DNA of 64,000 nucleotides, taken from Gonocerus acuteangulatus (taxonomy: Eukaryota; Arthropoda; Insecta; Hemiptera; Coreidae). The stretch is taken from positions 151,360,577 through 151,424,576 of the forward strand of contig OX328123.1 of NCBI GenBank assembly GCA_946811695.1. The letters are read 5' to 3'. Below are positions 46,440 through 59,754 of this stretch, one piece after another; position 1 is the stretch's first letter; every line of letters starts with the position of its first letter. The translations under genes and the position numbers were made by a program. The notes under the pieces were generated by a model that did no database searches, was not told where the DNA came from, and saw only the letters and a program-made list of their open reading frames with translations.

Positions 46440-47137
46440 GAAAAAAATATAACCTCTGTTTGAATATAGACAACACACCCGTCAAAACTGCGGAGAGTGC
46501 TAATTTTCTGGGGCTTGAATTGGACAGCACATATCAAGACCCTAAAAGTTAGTTGCGTAAGAAGTTAAGATCTATAGTAACTAAACTCTCTTCCTTGGGG
46601 TGCTAACCGTTCATGTATGTTACCTTTTTATTAATCATTTATTAGTGCGAAATTGGACTACGGCTGCATGGACTATGATTCAGTATTAAGTAGAACACTA
46701 AATATGTTAGATTCTGATCCTCATAGCGGAAGACTTGCAATCCGAGCCATATCTCTAGTCTGTATGTAGAAGCAGGAGAACTCCCATTACAGTACAGGAG
46801 GAACCAGCTGATGCTAAGGTACTATTTCACAATTAGAGCTTCAAACACCATACTCTTCCACACTTTTATAATAATGCTAGAAACCGCCTTAGACAAAAAT
46901 CTTTCCCTATATAGTATAAAAAATATCACAAGATCATATATAACAATACCAGAAGTTTATCATAATTTCGAGTCATCAATTCAGCCCTGGACGATACCAC
47001 ATCAAATTTTTAATCTAACGCCTAAGAAATATAATAAAAACAACACAGACTCTAATATATTTGTGACAGAATTTGGAAAAATATTGGCGCACTCGTTAAA
47101 GGTCATGAAGTATATACGGATTAGCTCAAAATACTGA
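46440..47137 (+). pseudogene. I/Jockey-type LINE ORF2 remnant, frameshifted
   Basis: Pieces in successive frames: VKTAESANFLGLELDST, LRKKLRSIVTKLSSLGC, AKLDYGCMDYDSVLSRTLNM, LDSDPHSGRLAIRAI, YVEAGELPLQYRRNQLMLRY. These match the order after the RT catalytic core in many I/Jockey LINEs (F-L-G-x-x-x-D..., S-K-L-D-Y-G, L-D-x-x-H-x-x-x-L-R, E-A-G-x-x-P-L-x-x-R-R). At least two stops and a frameshift break it. The last open stretch (46811-47137) contains SIQPWTIPHQIF. Confidence 0.82.
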
Positions 47138-47781
47138 AATTTAATCGATTTAAAAAAAAAAGAAATTGATTATCTCTTTTTGTTGAATATGTGAAATAAA
47201 TGAATAATATTTTACAACGCGTTGGTGTAACATCTTAGTAATATGTATAACTTGCAGTAATATGTATAAGCGTTAAAAATATCCGGAGAACTACGTACAA
47301 TATCTTTTTGAATTTATTGTATTCCATTTACATATTATAGAGCCTCAAAAGAGGATTATTTCAAAATATTTCAATACCCGACGAATATGTTAAAGCTGGA
47401 GGATTCATTGCTCCGAGAATAGTTCTACTTTGCTTTGTCTTTTTTAATTGTTTCAATATTCCTATTTTTCCTTTACATTTATAATCATGTTTATCTACTT
47501 TTAAATATATTGTATAGTATATAAATATAAATAACTACGCTATATACATTATTGTGTATGCATTGTGATTGTCACAGACAATATTTATTTAAATAAATGT
47601 AAATAGGTTAATTTTGTAAATTATATATTACAAGTTCTAAATATTAATAAGATATTGGTACATGTTAAATAAAAATTAGATTAATGCATGACCCTAGTAA
47701 TACTAACATTAGTTATATTAATCACATTATATAAGGCCTACTCCTCGCTATGGGGAAACCTTGTAAGCGATAAACAAAAAT
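47138..47781 (+). mobile_element. probable LINE 3' region
   Basis: AT-rich spacer leading to GGCCTACTCCTCGCTATGGG and GAAACCTTGTAAGCGATAAA, a hairpin (TCGC/GCGA) just before AAATAAATCAATAAAATAAA-type tail repeats. This fits the 3' end of the LINE to its left. Confidence 0.5.
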
Positions 47782-48552
47782 AAATCAATAAAATAAAATA
47801 AATAAATAATATCTCATACAGTGATAAAAGAATCAGTTTTATCACTTGACGGCGGAAAACTATAATAAATCAATAAAATAAAATAAATAAATAATATCTC
47901 ATAGAGTGATAAAAGAATCAGTTTTATCACTTGACGGCGGAAAACTATAATAAATCAATAAAATAAAATAAATAAATAATATCTCATAGAGTGATAAAAG
48001 AATTAGTTTTATCACTTGACGGCGGAAAACTATAATAAATCAATAAAATAAAATAAATAAATAATATCTCATAGAGTGATAAAAGAATCAGTTTTATCAC
48101 TTGACGGCGGAAAACTATAATAAATCAATAAAATAAAATAAATAAATAATATCTCATAGAGTGATAAAAGAATAAGTTTTATCACTTGACGGCGGAAAAC
48201 TATAATAAATCAATAAAATAAAATAAATAAATAATATCTCATACAGTGATAAAAGAATCAGTTGTATCACTTGACGGCGGAAAACTATAATAAATCAATA
48301 AAATAAAATAAATAAATAATATCTCATAGAGTGATAAAAGAATCAGTTTTATCACTTGACGGCGGAAAACTAATATAAATCAATAAAATAAAATAAATAA
48401 ATAATATCTCATAGAGTGATAAAAGAATCAGTTTTATCACTTGACGGCGGAAAACTATAATAAATCAATAAAATAAAATAAATAAATAATATCTCATAGA
48501 GTGATAAAAGAATCAGTTTTATCACTTGACGGCGGAAAACTATAATACATCA
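47782..48552 (+). repeat. 85-bp satellite, about nine units
   Basis: GTGATAAAAG recurs every 85 bp (47821, 47906, 47991 and on). Each unit has the A/T part AATCAATAAAATAAAATAAA, then a hairpin GTGATAAAA-GAATCAG-TTTTATCAC, then TTGACGGCGGAAAACT. Copies differ at only a few sites. The A/T part equals the LINE tail just upstream. Confidence 0.95.
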
Positions 48553-48559
48553 ATAAATA

Positions 48560-48873
48560 ATAAGGTCCTCATGACTGCCATAGATATTTATATATTGAAA
48601 GAGGGTGAAAAGAATTATGTGGCCCGAGGACACGTGGTAAAAACGATATTCCATGCTTTGAAACAGACGTTCCCCTCTCTATGCTCCAGCGATATTCAAC
48701 ACTTAATCGTTTTTAATCAACTGATAAGGGTTCAAAAGAAAAAAAAATCCTGCAAAAAGAGTAAACATGTAAAGCTCCCCTTAGAGAGTGGTGTGTCGCT
48801 ACCCCAGTATGACGAGGAGTCAGCTGATATATCGATTTCTGCGTCGAAACGAACCGACGCTAAGATTAAGTAG
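48560..48873 (+). pseudogene. unrecognised protein-like open frame
   Basis: In-frame from about VLMTAIDIYILKEG to TAG at 48873, about 100 residues: KNYVARGHVVKTIFHALKQT, a Lys-rich stretch KKKKSCKKSKHVKLP, then an acidic/serine tail YDEESADISISAS. Upstream residues come from satellite. Base composition is more gene-like than the surroundings, but I know no family, see no splice context and no second copy. It may be an exon, an element fragment, or chance. Confidence 0.25.
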
Positions 48874-49882
48874 GGATATTGTTCCGCTAGGATAAGATCG
48901 GGGGAAGCAAATAGTTTGGCATAGTTTAAGAATTTTATTAAAGCTATATACTTTCCCTTATCAAGAGCTAAGTCTTAATCCAACGGATTTTCTACTGTTC
49001 GCTTTTGTGCTTATCTAGGGCTTGATATTGTAGGACCAGAAGGGCTTAATCTGAGATGATTATCATTTCTGGCAGGTTAATGTCATATTCTGAATGTGGA
49101 TTTTATAAGAAGTTTAAATACTCACAGAAGTATGAAAAACATTTTTTTTGAAAAAGAACACAAAACGAGAGATAAATTAAGCAAAGTTAAGACTCAAAAT
49201 GGACTCAAGAGACGGATTCCGACAATGTAAATGTTTTCAATTAAAGGGGATGTTATCTACTAGATAAAATCAAGATTTCAGGCTTAATTCGGGGATATGC
49301 AAATACATGCAAAACAGTTAAACGCAGAACAGTCTTATCTATAGTCTTAGCTTAATTTGACTCTTTATCAGCTGATTAAATACTATTCACAAGAATGTCG
49401 CCTTTTAAATAGTGCCGTGTCTTGATGAGAAAGCTTTCTTGGTTGAAGTGAGTCAATCTACGTCCAAATTCAGAATGAATTTCAGGATAAAGATCCGATA
49501 GTGGAGTCGGACATTAGACAAAACTAAACAATGCTGATAATGAATAAATGGATGGATTCGCTGCATTTATTATACCATAAGTATTGTTCAATGAACAAGA
49601 ATCTACAACAAGAATCACCAGGGAAACGTAATTACAACCTGAAATGTCTATGACTTGTCACTTAGCAATGTAATTTAAGAAGATGGTTTATATTCCAAGA
49701 TCCATTTGCCAAATATGTAGCGATTCCTAGCCTTCACATGTGCATTCAACAAACTTTAAGCGGAGGCTGGATGATTTATTCATCTTTGTGCTCAGTGCTC
49801 TCTTTCTCTTCTTTAATGTTTTCTAAAAAATTTATATTGGGATTAGACAAAAACAAAGCGAAAAATATTGGAAGAAAAGGGG
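48874..49882. other. unassigned DNA
   Basis: Nothing recognised. Confidence 0.4.
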
Positions 49883-50480
49883 GTCAATTCCACCACTGAT
49901 TAAGCAGTAAGGTCATGAATGAGCTCAATTCCACTACTGACTAAGCATTACGGCTATTTATCAGTAGAAAACGGGCTCAATTCTACTACAGATTAAGCAT
50001 TACGGCTATTTATCGGTAGAAAATGGGCTCAATTCTACTACAGATTAAGCAGAAAGGTCATGAATTGGAAGAAAATGGGCTCAATTCCACTACTGACTAA
50101 GCATTACGGCTATTTATCGGTAGAAAATGGGCTCAATTCTACTACAGATTAAGCAGTAAGGTCGTGAATTGGAAGAAAATGGACTCAATTCCACTACTGA
50201 CTAAGCTTTACGGCTATTTATTGGAAGAAAAAAAGGCTCAATTCCACTACTGACTAAGCATTACGGCTATTTATTTGGAGAAAAAAGGCTCAATCCCACT
50301 ACTGACTAAGCATTACGGCTATTTATTGAAAGAAAAAGGGCTCAATTCCACTACTGACTCAGCATTACGGCTATTTATTGGAAGAAAAATAGCTCAATTC
50401 CACTACTGATTAAGCAGTAAGGTCATGAATTGGAAGGAAATGGGCTCAATTCTACTGCTAATTAAGCAGTAAGGTCATGA
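49883..50480 (+). repeat. 52-bp tandem repeat with two alternating variants
   Basis: CTCAATTC starts at 49976, 50028, 50080, 50132 and 50184, a 52-bp period, then about 52-53. Units carry either GCATTACGGCTATTTATCGG or GCAGTAAGGTCATGAATTGG after CTACTGACTAAG/CTACAGATTAAG. Confidence 0.92.
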
Positions 50481-51435
<955 letters not shown>

Positions 51436-51570
51436 TTAGCACTTTCCTCCGAAGGAAAGTAGCTATTGAGGTTGGACTCATGACGGAATTTTTGAAAAAT
51501 TTCTTCAAATCTTTATCGATCCTACCTAGTAGACACCGAAAATGACCCCCGTTAAAATTTATATATATCT

Positions 51571-51647
<77 letters not shown>

Positions 51648-52518
51648 TGTTAACACGATAGCGGCCAGAGTTTTTGTTTTTTTCGTCACGAAACTTGGTA
51701 TATAGCATTGAATTAGCAAACGATTGAACGAGTTCGTTAACCACCAAAGTCGGTCCACCGGAAGGGGGGGGGGGTTTACCCCGAACCCAAAACACTAATT
51801 TGACTATGTCAGCCGTAATATTTGTTATATTTCAACGAAACTTGGTATTCGTAGTGGTAATATAGAGAGAAAAGTGAGATATAAAAATGAACTAAATCGG
51901 TTCATTAGAAGGGGGGGTTTACTCCGGACCCACAATACCCATTCGCCACTACCAGCCGTGATTTATGGTATATTTCGACGAAACTCAGTATTCGTAGTGG
52001 TAATCCACAGGTAAATATGAGTTGTAAAAATAAACTAAATAGGTTCATTAGGAGGGGGGGGGGGGTTTACTCCGGACCCACAATCGAAACGCGGTATACG
52101 TCATGGGTAACTCATGAGAAAGAAGTGTTGTAAAAATGAGCTGAATCGGTCAATCGTAAAGCGGGGGTCTCATTTGTAATATATTTCAAAAGAAAAGCCT
52201 GCCAAACGTAGGTTCACAAAGCCGCCGCAAGGAGCGCTTTCTACCACTAGAGTGACTGTATCCTGTTCCTGCGTTAGATCAAAATACGATAATATGAGTT
52301 TTTTTGTATTTATTACATAGTTTAGTAGGTACCATGTGTAAACATAACTCTGGAAGCAAATTAATAATTGATCAGTTACTCATTACAAATTTAAAAGAGA
52401 ACTATTCATGTTTTTATTTTATTTATGTAGGATATTTTAAGCAAATTGTTCTGGAAAGCAGTCTACACTACCCAAATTCTGAGGAAAGTGCTTAGTTATG
52501 CAGCTCCTGCGTGACGGA
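51436..52518 (-). mobile_element. Helentron-like family E, complete
   Basis: 3' side on plus: TTAGCACTTTCCTCCGAAGG (hairpin TTTCCTCCGAAGGAAA), GACTCATGACGGAATTTTTG, AT core (51559-51643), CGTCACGAAACTTGGTATAT, G-rich GTTTACCCCG/GTTTACTCCGG subrepeats, then GAGGAAAGTGCTTAGTTATG and CTCCTGCGTGACGGA. AGCACTTTCCTC (51438-51449) and GAGGAAAGTGCT (52481-52492) are complementary subterminal repeats. Same plan as family C with different sequence. 1,083 bp, non-coding. Confidence 0.83.
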
Positions 52519-53678
52519 CTTTTTTCCCTAGCGGCAGCACTATGCGTCCGCTGCTATCCGCAGGACTTTTTCTTTGTAAAGTATGAAGTCTTTTGATATT
52601 CCTCGTGATGGTTCCATATCACAAAGGGCAGCCGTAAGTCAGTATAAAATTTTGAAATGATACATTATACTGCTTGTTACAGTGGGTTCTGTTAGAAAGC
52701 GTTCATTAAATCATACACAATTCGGTAAACTGCAGTTAGAATGCGTTTTTCAAATCATACGCAATGGGGGAACCGGCTGTTTAAAAGCCTCCCGTAAGCC
52801 ATAAACAATGCAGAAACCAGCAGCTAAAAAATTCGTTCTCAAAATCATAAAGAAAATGCACTTTCGGAAAGGACAGCTGCTTGAAATAATCTTGAAGTAG
52901 GACTTAAATTAACATTTTGGGTCAAACATTATGGAGCAACAATCCTTCTTTTCTGTATATGTATAAGCGAAAATAATATGTATCTATGTCGTTTAAAATG
53001 TAATATGTAGTTTTTTTTTTGTACAAATACGATGGGTGCATGGTTGTAAATAAATTTAATGTGACCATAAACAGTGCTTACATCTTTTCGAACAGCATCC
53101 GACCTTCTGGAACTTTTCTGAAGTGAAACAATAAATAAAGATCAGAAATAATCGTAGCAGGAGTGAAGAATAAATGAGACGGGGGTTGTGACATGTGTTC
53201 CTCGTGAAGGGTTGAAGGTATTTCGGGCTTCTGAAAGGTCCAGGAAAAAAATTGAGTTCTCATTAAAGAATAAATTACATTAGCTAGGAACATCTAAATG
53301 AGCAGTGGATAATTTTTAGACCGACGAAGAGAAAAGGAGTAACTTAGATGACACATATTCGGTGGCATGTTAAACAAGCGTAAGGACTCAAGTACTCAAT
53401 AAATTGTAGGTCGTCAGTGACCTACCATGTTATATGTTTTTGTTATTTTTATATATAAAAACAACAAAAAACATTCTTATGCAACATTTGATTGAGCTAT
53501 CTCATCCTGAAATCGGTTCCTAAAATCCAGTGTGCGATTCCATTTGAAATTTGTAAAGAGCGAAATTTTTAACAACGGAATGAGTTATTTTCAACAGCAA
53601 GTTTTCAATTCAATGTAACGCCTAAAATGTTGCTCTTTTGGAGATTTCTTTACAATAGATGTTTACCTCTTTCACGAA
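52519..53678. other. unassigned DNA
   Basis: No recognised gene or element. Confidence 0.4.
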
Positions 53679-53684
53679 AGATAG

Positions 53685-53777
<93 letters not shown>
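53679..53777. repeat. (GATA)n(GA)n microsatellite
   Basis: GATA units from 53679 turn into about 75 bp of GA dinucleotide. Confidence 0.97.
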
Positions 53778-53780
<3 letters not shown>

Positions 53781-54169
53781 AAAGGATATGCATGGAGAGG
53801 GGTTTGGAGGAGACCCATGAGGGAATTAAGACTGGTGGAATGGTCTCCGGGACATGCATGGAGTTAGGAAATGGAGTTAACCCTCTCCCGTTAGATCTGA
53901 GAGGGGATCTCGGTGCTCTAGCAGTATTCTCCAACTACCTCGGACGAGCTTACTGTATTACCATCTTGTTATTGTCTGCTAGCTTCTATTTACATCCATG
54001 ACCCTTCCTAGATGCAATGAAAAGGAAAAAAATTGTGTTTTTTTCATTTATTCCTTATCTTGTCCTTTTTGGATGCAAAGCTTTATAAATATCATTTCGC
54101 CTTCAAAATATCATCCTACACTCGACGGGTAGCAGCAAAACGGGAATTTTTTGTTTAATGCCTGCATGT
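53778..54169. other. unassigned DNA
   Basis: The frame 53777-54001 begins in the microsatellite and has no known domain. Confidence 0.35.
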
Positions 54170-55220
54170 TCTACTATATATTTGTCAAATACCACTCACT
54201 GACTGACTCACTCACTGACCTATCATCCCCAGCCCAAACCACTCGACAGAAAAATTTTGCATGGACACTCTCCTTAGCATGTAGACACTCACTAAGAAAG
54301 GATTTTTTGATATTCGAATATTTAAGTATTTTTAGAGGGGTTTAAAGTTTTAGTTTGTTAGAGCAGACAAGCCTAGGCAGCATGCGTTGCTAGGATGATA
54401 AAAGAACAGCTGTTACCGTACTGTACCTATTTCATAGTATTATTTTTAATTCAGGTTAATTTCAATTATGATGGGAGACCTTGAATTACTAGAAATAAAC
54501 TGTCACTCATTGAGTTTACGCTATCAGGGACAAAATCACCATTTTAATTGCGGTTCATTTCGCTAGAGAGTTTTCGCTATACCTTCTGGTGGTCCATCCG
54601 AGGTAATAATATCCCGAGCCCTTGCACAGCCTCTTTACCAATCAGTATCCCCAGTCATAACACCTCTTGGTAATGCTCGCAAATATAATGGGTGTTTCCA
54701 AATGACAAGTGAGAAACATAAATTTTTAAATTTTAACGTACATTTATTATTGACAAGAAAATTTAACCTGTATTTGTTACGCTGCTGTTACTGGTAACCA
54801 TGGGCGTATAGAAAAAATAATTTCGGGGAGGGGGATGGGACCATTTCCGGGGTATGGAGTACTAACAATTTAGAACTTGGAATAGTTTTACACAAATAAA
54901 AGGCTATTACAACTAAAATGAAATGATCTTATTTAATTTATTTTTAAGGATTTTGACACATTTTACCATCAAATCAAAATTCGGGGGGGGGGGGAGGGGG
55001 CAGCGGACCCCTCAGCCCCCCGCCTTATATACGCTCATGCTGGAAACCTGTAGATAACGATTTATCTCTAGATTATCTGTTTCTTCGTATAGTATGACGG
55101 GGACCATGCTATAATAAACTGCAAAAAATTATGTAGTGGCTTTAAAATTGTTGATACATTATATAACGCAATAAAATAACTACTTATCTGCCGTGACGAA
55201 GCACGGGTATTCGGCTAGTT
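54170..55220. mobile_element. interspersed repeat with CACT tract and GCACGGGTAT end
   Basis: CACTCACTGACTGACTCACT at about 54190 followed by CAGCCCAAACCACT, and GACGAAGCACGGGTATTCGG at 55196-55215, are the kind of edges seen in widespread arthropod repeats. Whether both belong to one copy is unproven. A MITE is nested at 54799-55039. Confidence 0.4.
54799..55039. mobile_element. MITE with CATGGGCGTATA ends, copy 2
   Basis: CATGGGCGTATA left, TATATACGCTCATG right. Flanks CTGGTAAC (54791-54798) and CTGGAAAC (55040-55047), 7 of 8 identical. Interior aligns with 7779-8038, including the G-rich blocks. Confidence 0.8.
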
Positions 55221-56532
55221 TAATATAAAAATAAGCATATTTTGCATAACATTGTAAATATATTAACAAATGAGTAGTGTCATTACTACATAGTGATTTT
55301 GGTGCGTGATAGGTTACTTTGCATCATGGCTTTATTCAAGTCATAAGATGATTTGAAAACTATTAGAAAAAAGAAACACGTGAATTCTTTAAGGAAAAAG
55401 GTCTACTTCATCAGCAGGAAAAATATAACAGGTGCAGATACAAGTGTCTCAAAAGAAGGATATCTGTTTATTTTTATATTAAATCGGAGACGTGGGCATT
55501 AAACAATAAAGTTTATTGTTTATTATTATAAAGTTTATAGAGTTTATTTATTGTAATGTTTATTGAATAAACTCCCAGTAAACCTACAAAACCGTTTGAG
55601 TAGAATTAATTTGGAAAACAACAGCTACAAGTAATATATTCCTTAAAAATAGAAAATGAATTTATGTATTTATTACTTTTCTTGAGTTACTGGTAACTGA
55701 CAAAGTAAATATGTTACCGTCAAAGTATAAAATCAGGCTACGTATATAATTACTAGGCATTATATACATTGCCTATATCCTGTATTAAATAAAGCGTATT
55801 TCCCTACTTTCCCTAGGCATTTTATAGAATGCCTCCTGCGGTTTAGGCTAACTTAAATAATAGGATTTGTACTTTGTAAGAGTGACTAGGGGCGAACGGC
55901 GCACAGTGGACCGATTCCACTGTGAAAAGTTAGCGACACTTAGGAGTTGGGGAAAATATGCGAGAAGCTAATCATACCGATTCCGACATAGTTACCGACT
56001 GTATTTAGCAGTGCAATTAATCAGTTTTTAATTTGGTGTACACTGTTATTATTGATACAACAATTAGGGGTATTTGGATACTATTTATGCACATATTTGA
56101 TGTAGATTAATGAAATAAAAAAAATATGATCTTGGAAACAAAGGTGTTATTTTTTAAAAAAGAAATAACAAAAGTTAATTTTCTTTAGACAAAAACTGTA
56201 TGATAGCTATTAACTTTTAACAGAAGTGATGACTTTTTTTCATATGATAGTTCAAAATATGTAGTTTCAAAAACCATCAGCCGTTTTTTGGGCTAACTCT
56301 TTTATAAACTTTTTTACAGTCAAGAAAAGAACAGAACATTTGCAGCAAACGAAGCCGTACCAATCAACTGCTTCAGTTTGTGATTGAAAAATTAATTATT
56401 TGATTTTAATAAATTTAATAGTTAATAGTTTGATATTTATTAGTTATCAAAAATCAAAACATATTTAATTTATGAAAAAATGTAAATATAAGTTTTCTTT
56501 TAATATTGCAGCTTTGAATTTTATATATATAA

Positions 56533-56595
<63 letters not shown>

Positions 56596-56841
56596 TACGT
56601 AGTGGTATTACAAAAGCAGATCGAATTCCTAATAGCTATTTCAAAAATTATATTATTGCATAATGAAAAAAACCTTATAAATTATTTAAACCCTTTAGTG
56701 GTGCCGTTAACTTATTTTTCTCCGCAATAAATAAAATGTTCTAGATGGGTCTAATATGTTTTCATAATACGCTAATATTTGAAATCATCTTGTGAGCTTG
56801 CCGGCCTATATCTGCAAAACGGCCCACAGTGCGGTGCGGCG
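55221..56841. other. unassigned DNA with a CACAGTGG palindrome and (AT)n
   Basis: At 55897-55924, CGGCG is followed by CACAGTGG, seven bases, and CCACTGTG, resembling Transib ends. AT microsatellite at 56531-56591. No gene recognised. Confidence 0.5.
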
Positions 56842-57441
56842 CAGAGTGGGGCCAAACGACTTTTCGTGTTTCAAAAAAGGCTACAGCCTCCAAATCTTAA
56901 CCGATTTCAATGCAATTTTTTTTTTTTAATGAAAACTTATAAAATTTCATTGATTTCAGAAAACAAGTGATTCCAGAATCACTTTGTTTGGCCAGATGTA
57001 TGTTTTTTTGTTTCCCCTGTTTATTAAATTATGTGTAAATAAAACACAAACTTTTACAATTGAACATAAAATAATATTATATTTTTCATCTAACTTAATA
57101 TCAGCACTGATGTCGTTGAAATAAAACATTCAAACCCTGATTAGACTGGGAAAAATCAAAATATATTTTCAAATCATACTAAAATCATATTATTTCAATT
57201 AATCTAATTGGTAAATTAAGATAAATATACGTTTTGAAGATGTCGGTCTGATTTTTTCCAAGTCTAATCAGGTTTTGATGTCATGTTTAATTTCAACGAT
57301 GCCAGTGCTGATGAAAAATATAATATTATTTTGTTCTAAATTTTATTAGCTTTTATTTAAAAAAAAAATGCATTGAAATCGGTTATGGTTTAGAGGCTGT
57401 AGCCTTTTTTGAAACACGAAAAGTCGTTTGGCTCCACTGTG
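56842..57441. mobile_element. Transib-like palindromic element
   Basis: Left CAGAGTGGGGCCAAACGACT and right complement of CACAGTGGAGCCAAACGACT; arms match for about 85 bp through CGTGTTTCAAAAAAGGCTAC. A second inverted pair lies inside (CTGATTAGACT / AGTCTAATCAG). Flanks are CGGCG (56837-56841) and CGCCG (57442-57446), a 5-bp near-duplication of the GC-rich type reported for Transib. No transposase. 600 bp. Confidence 0.7.
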
Positions 57442-59754
57442 CGCCGGTAGTATGGTTAAAGCGGTCATGGTTTCGCCAAGTGCTCATGCAAGACTAAGTG
57501 TCAGCGTAAAAAGTGTAGATGGGACCAGAAAATGCAATCCTATGAGTCACAATTCTCAGCGCTGCTGCAACAAGTAGCTCCAAGTATGTAAATAACAATG
57601 CCACTTTATTAAAGTTTATTAAATAAATTGTTTGCCAATTAAAAGATCTGTTTTTTAACAAATTTTTAGAGTAATTAACATTACCTAGGTATAGTGTAGT
57701 GAATAATCTCAAAACCTTTTTAACTTTATACAATAAGCAATAGGCAATCTATACCTAGGCATTTTACACAGTCCAATGTCTGTAATATGTAATAGGTAAA
57801 TACTAGTACTTTCTAAACTTCCTTCCCGCTATGTTCAATAGTACATTTCCATTCCCTTGAAACTTCATTGCCCTCAAGTATGTTGTTGCATGTTATCCAT
57901 TTAGTGACCGCTAATTGATTTTATGATGCAGATATTTTGAGACCTGTTACCTACAGGTTCTACTACCTAGGCGAATGCCTCTAACACGTTAATTCTATTT
58001 AATTGTTAATTCTTTTAATTATGGAATAAAAATGCCTTCAAAAACATATAGTGGGACATGCATATATACAGCCTCTACAGTTAAGGTAATTTAAAATGTA
58101 TTTTTATGACATACTGTGTTTTTTTTCTAGACAAGTTTCTGACAACTCTACAAATGACGTATCTATGAAATCATTTTAATAGAACATTATGTTTTTTATT
58201 AAATGTTTTTAAAAAATAATTTTAGATACAATTCTTTTGAAATTTGCCAAAAACGCATTATAAAAAAATGTCATAAAAAGTAATTTAAAATTATTTGAAC
58301 AATAAGCTCTTATGTATATATATGTATATATATATATTTGTCATACATTCCCCAAATCATTGAGAAGTCTATTTGAAAGGAGCCTACTGGCTCCGAGTTA
58401 CGAAATAGGAATTTCTTGAATTTCCAAGTGATCCGAGAAACTACATACATTTACAGTATTCAGATATATTACCAATAATTGATACATTTCCAAATATATA
58501 TTCAGGAATTCTTACTTTCCGTCAGAATTCCTGAATATATTTATGACTTTTCGTCAGAATTCCTGAATTCTGAATAGGTTTACTTAAATTAATCAGCTGA
58601 AATAATAAAAAAAAAGAATGTAAGTCCGTTCTTTTTATAATTGATAATTTTAATAAAATGAAAACATTTGAGTTTAGAGGTATTTTGTAAATTTTATTGG
58701 TGATGCAAGGACTGCTCGGATATAAATTATAATTGTTTATTAGTATTTGTTTGTAATTAGAAAGTTTACAACTTTATGCAAGTACATACTTTACTTGATT
58801 GCATATATAAACTAGTATGTGTGTAAGCATTAAAAGCTTATCGAGATATTTTAGCGAGCTGTCCCTTGTTAGATATAGTTGCTCAAGGAACCTGTCTTGG
58901 GAGCATTAGCTTCAGCATATATATCACTCGGAAAGAGCAGGGAAGTGAGCTCGCCTTTTCACTTGCTCCGAAGATATTTCTTCTTTTCCCCCGACGGAGA
59001 AGTGTAGCCCATTAAAAAGCTCTTTGTTTCTTCCCAGGTAGTTGTGACGACACCTTTCCCTCCTAGTCTAGAGTGAGATGTCAACCAGCCTCTTGTAAGT
59101 CTTGGCATTTACAAACTCAGGCCCTTCCTATGCTAATGGTCTCCTATTTCTCAGCTATTTTATTTGATAGGACCTTTCTACATTCGGCACGTTTATTTAT
59201 TTTTTTTTTTTTTTATTTACCGGCAGATGCAGGGGACTGCTCTCTAATTCCTGTCGACGAAGGAACAGAGGTTCCTGAGGGAGATCGTTCAAATTTATAA
59301 ACTCATTATTGATTTAATAATCCCCGTTACATAGGTGTAGACTAATTTTTAAAACAAAATTATTCAAGGGCGTTGGAGAGCTATGAATTTTAGATATATT
59401 AAATACATAAAAACAAAAAATTCTCTGAAGTTTAACAAGAAACTTCCTCTCGCGGGAGCAATAGAAAAAGAAGATTCCTAAATCTTACAGAAGTTAAAAT
59501 AACTACAAAAGGGTTTTTTTTTTTAATGGAATATTTTGTACTTAGTTTCATTATAAATACATTTCTTGAAGTTCGGCTGGAATTAGTTCAATACGGTTTC
59601 TATTCCAACACCGGGAGTGAAGATTTCTGGTCAAGCTACCACTACTAGCAGACCGTTTTTTGGCATACACTCCTCTTTATTTCACTACACAAATTGAACT
59701 ATACATACATTTTTTTACAACACCCTTTTAAAAATAATTAGTTAATAGTGAATA
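57442..59754. other. unassigned AT-rich DNA
   Basis: Small inverted/direct repeats of CAGAATTCCTGAAT at about 58500-58575 and a short AT tract at 58316-58338. No gene or larger element recognised. Confidence 0.4.

Noticed and set aside
47782..48552. CRISPR-like array (regular repeats with hairpin)
   Set aside because: There are no variable spacers; the whole 85-bp unit repeats, and the setting is a eukaryotic genome.
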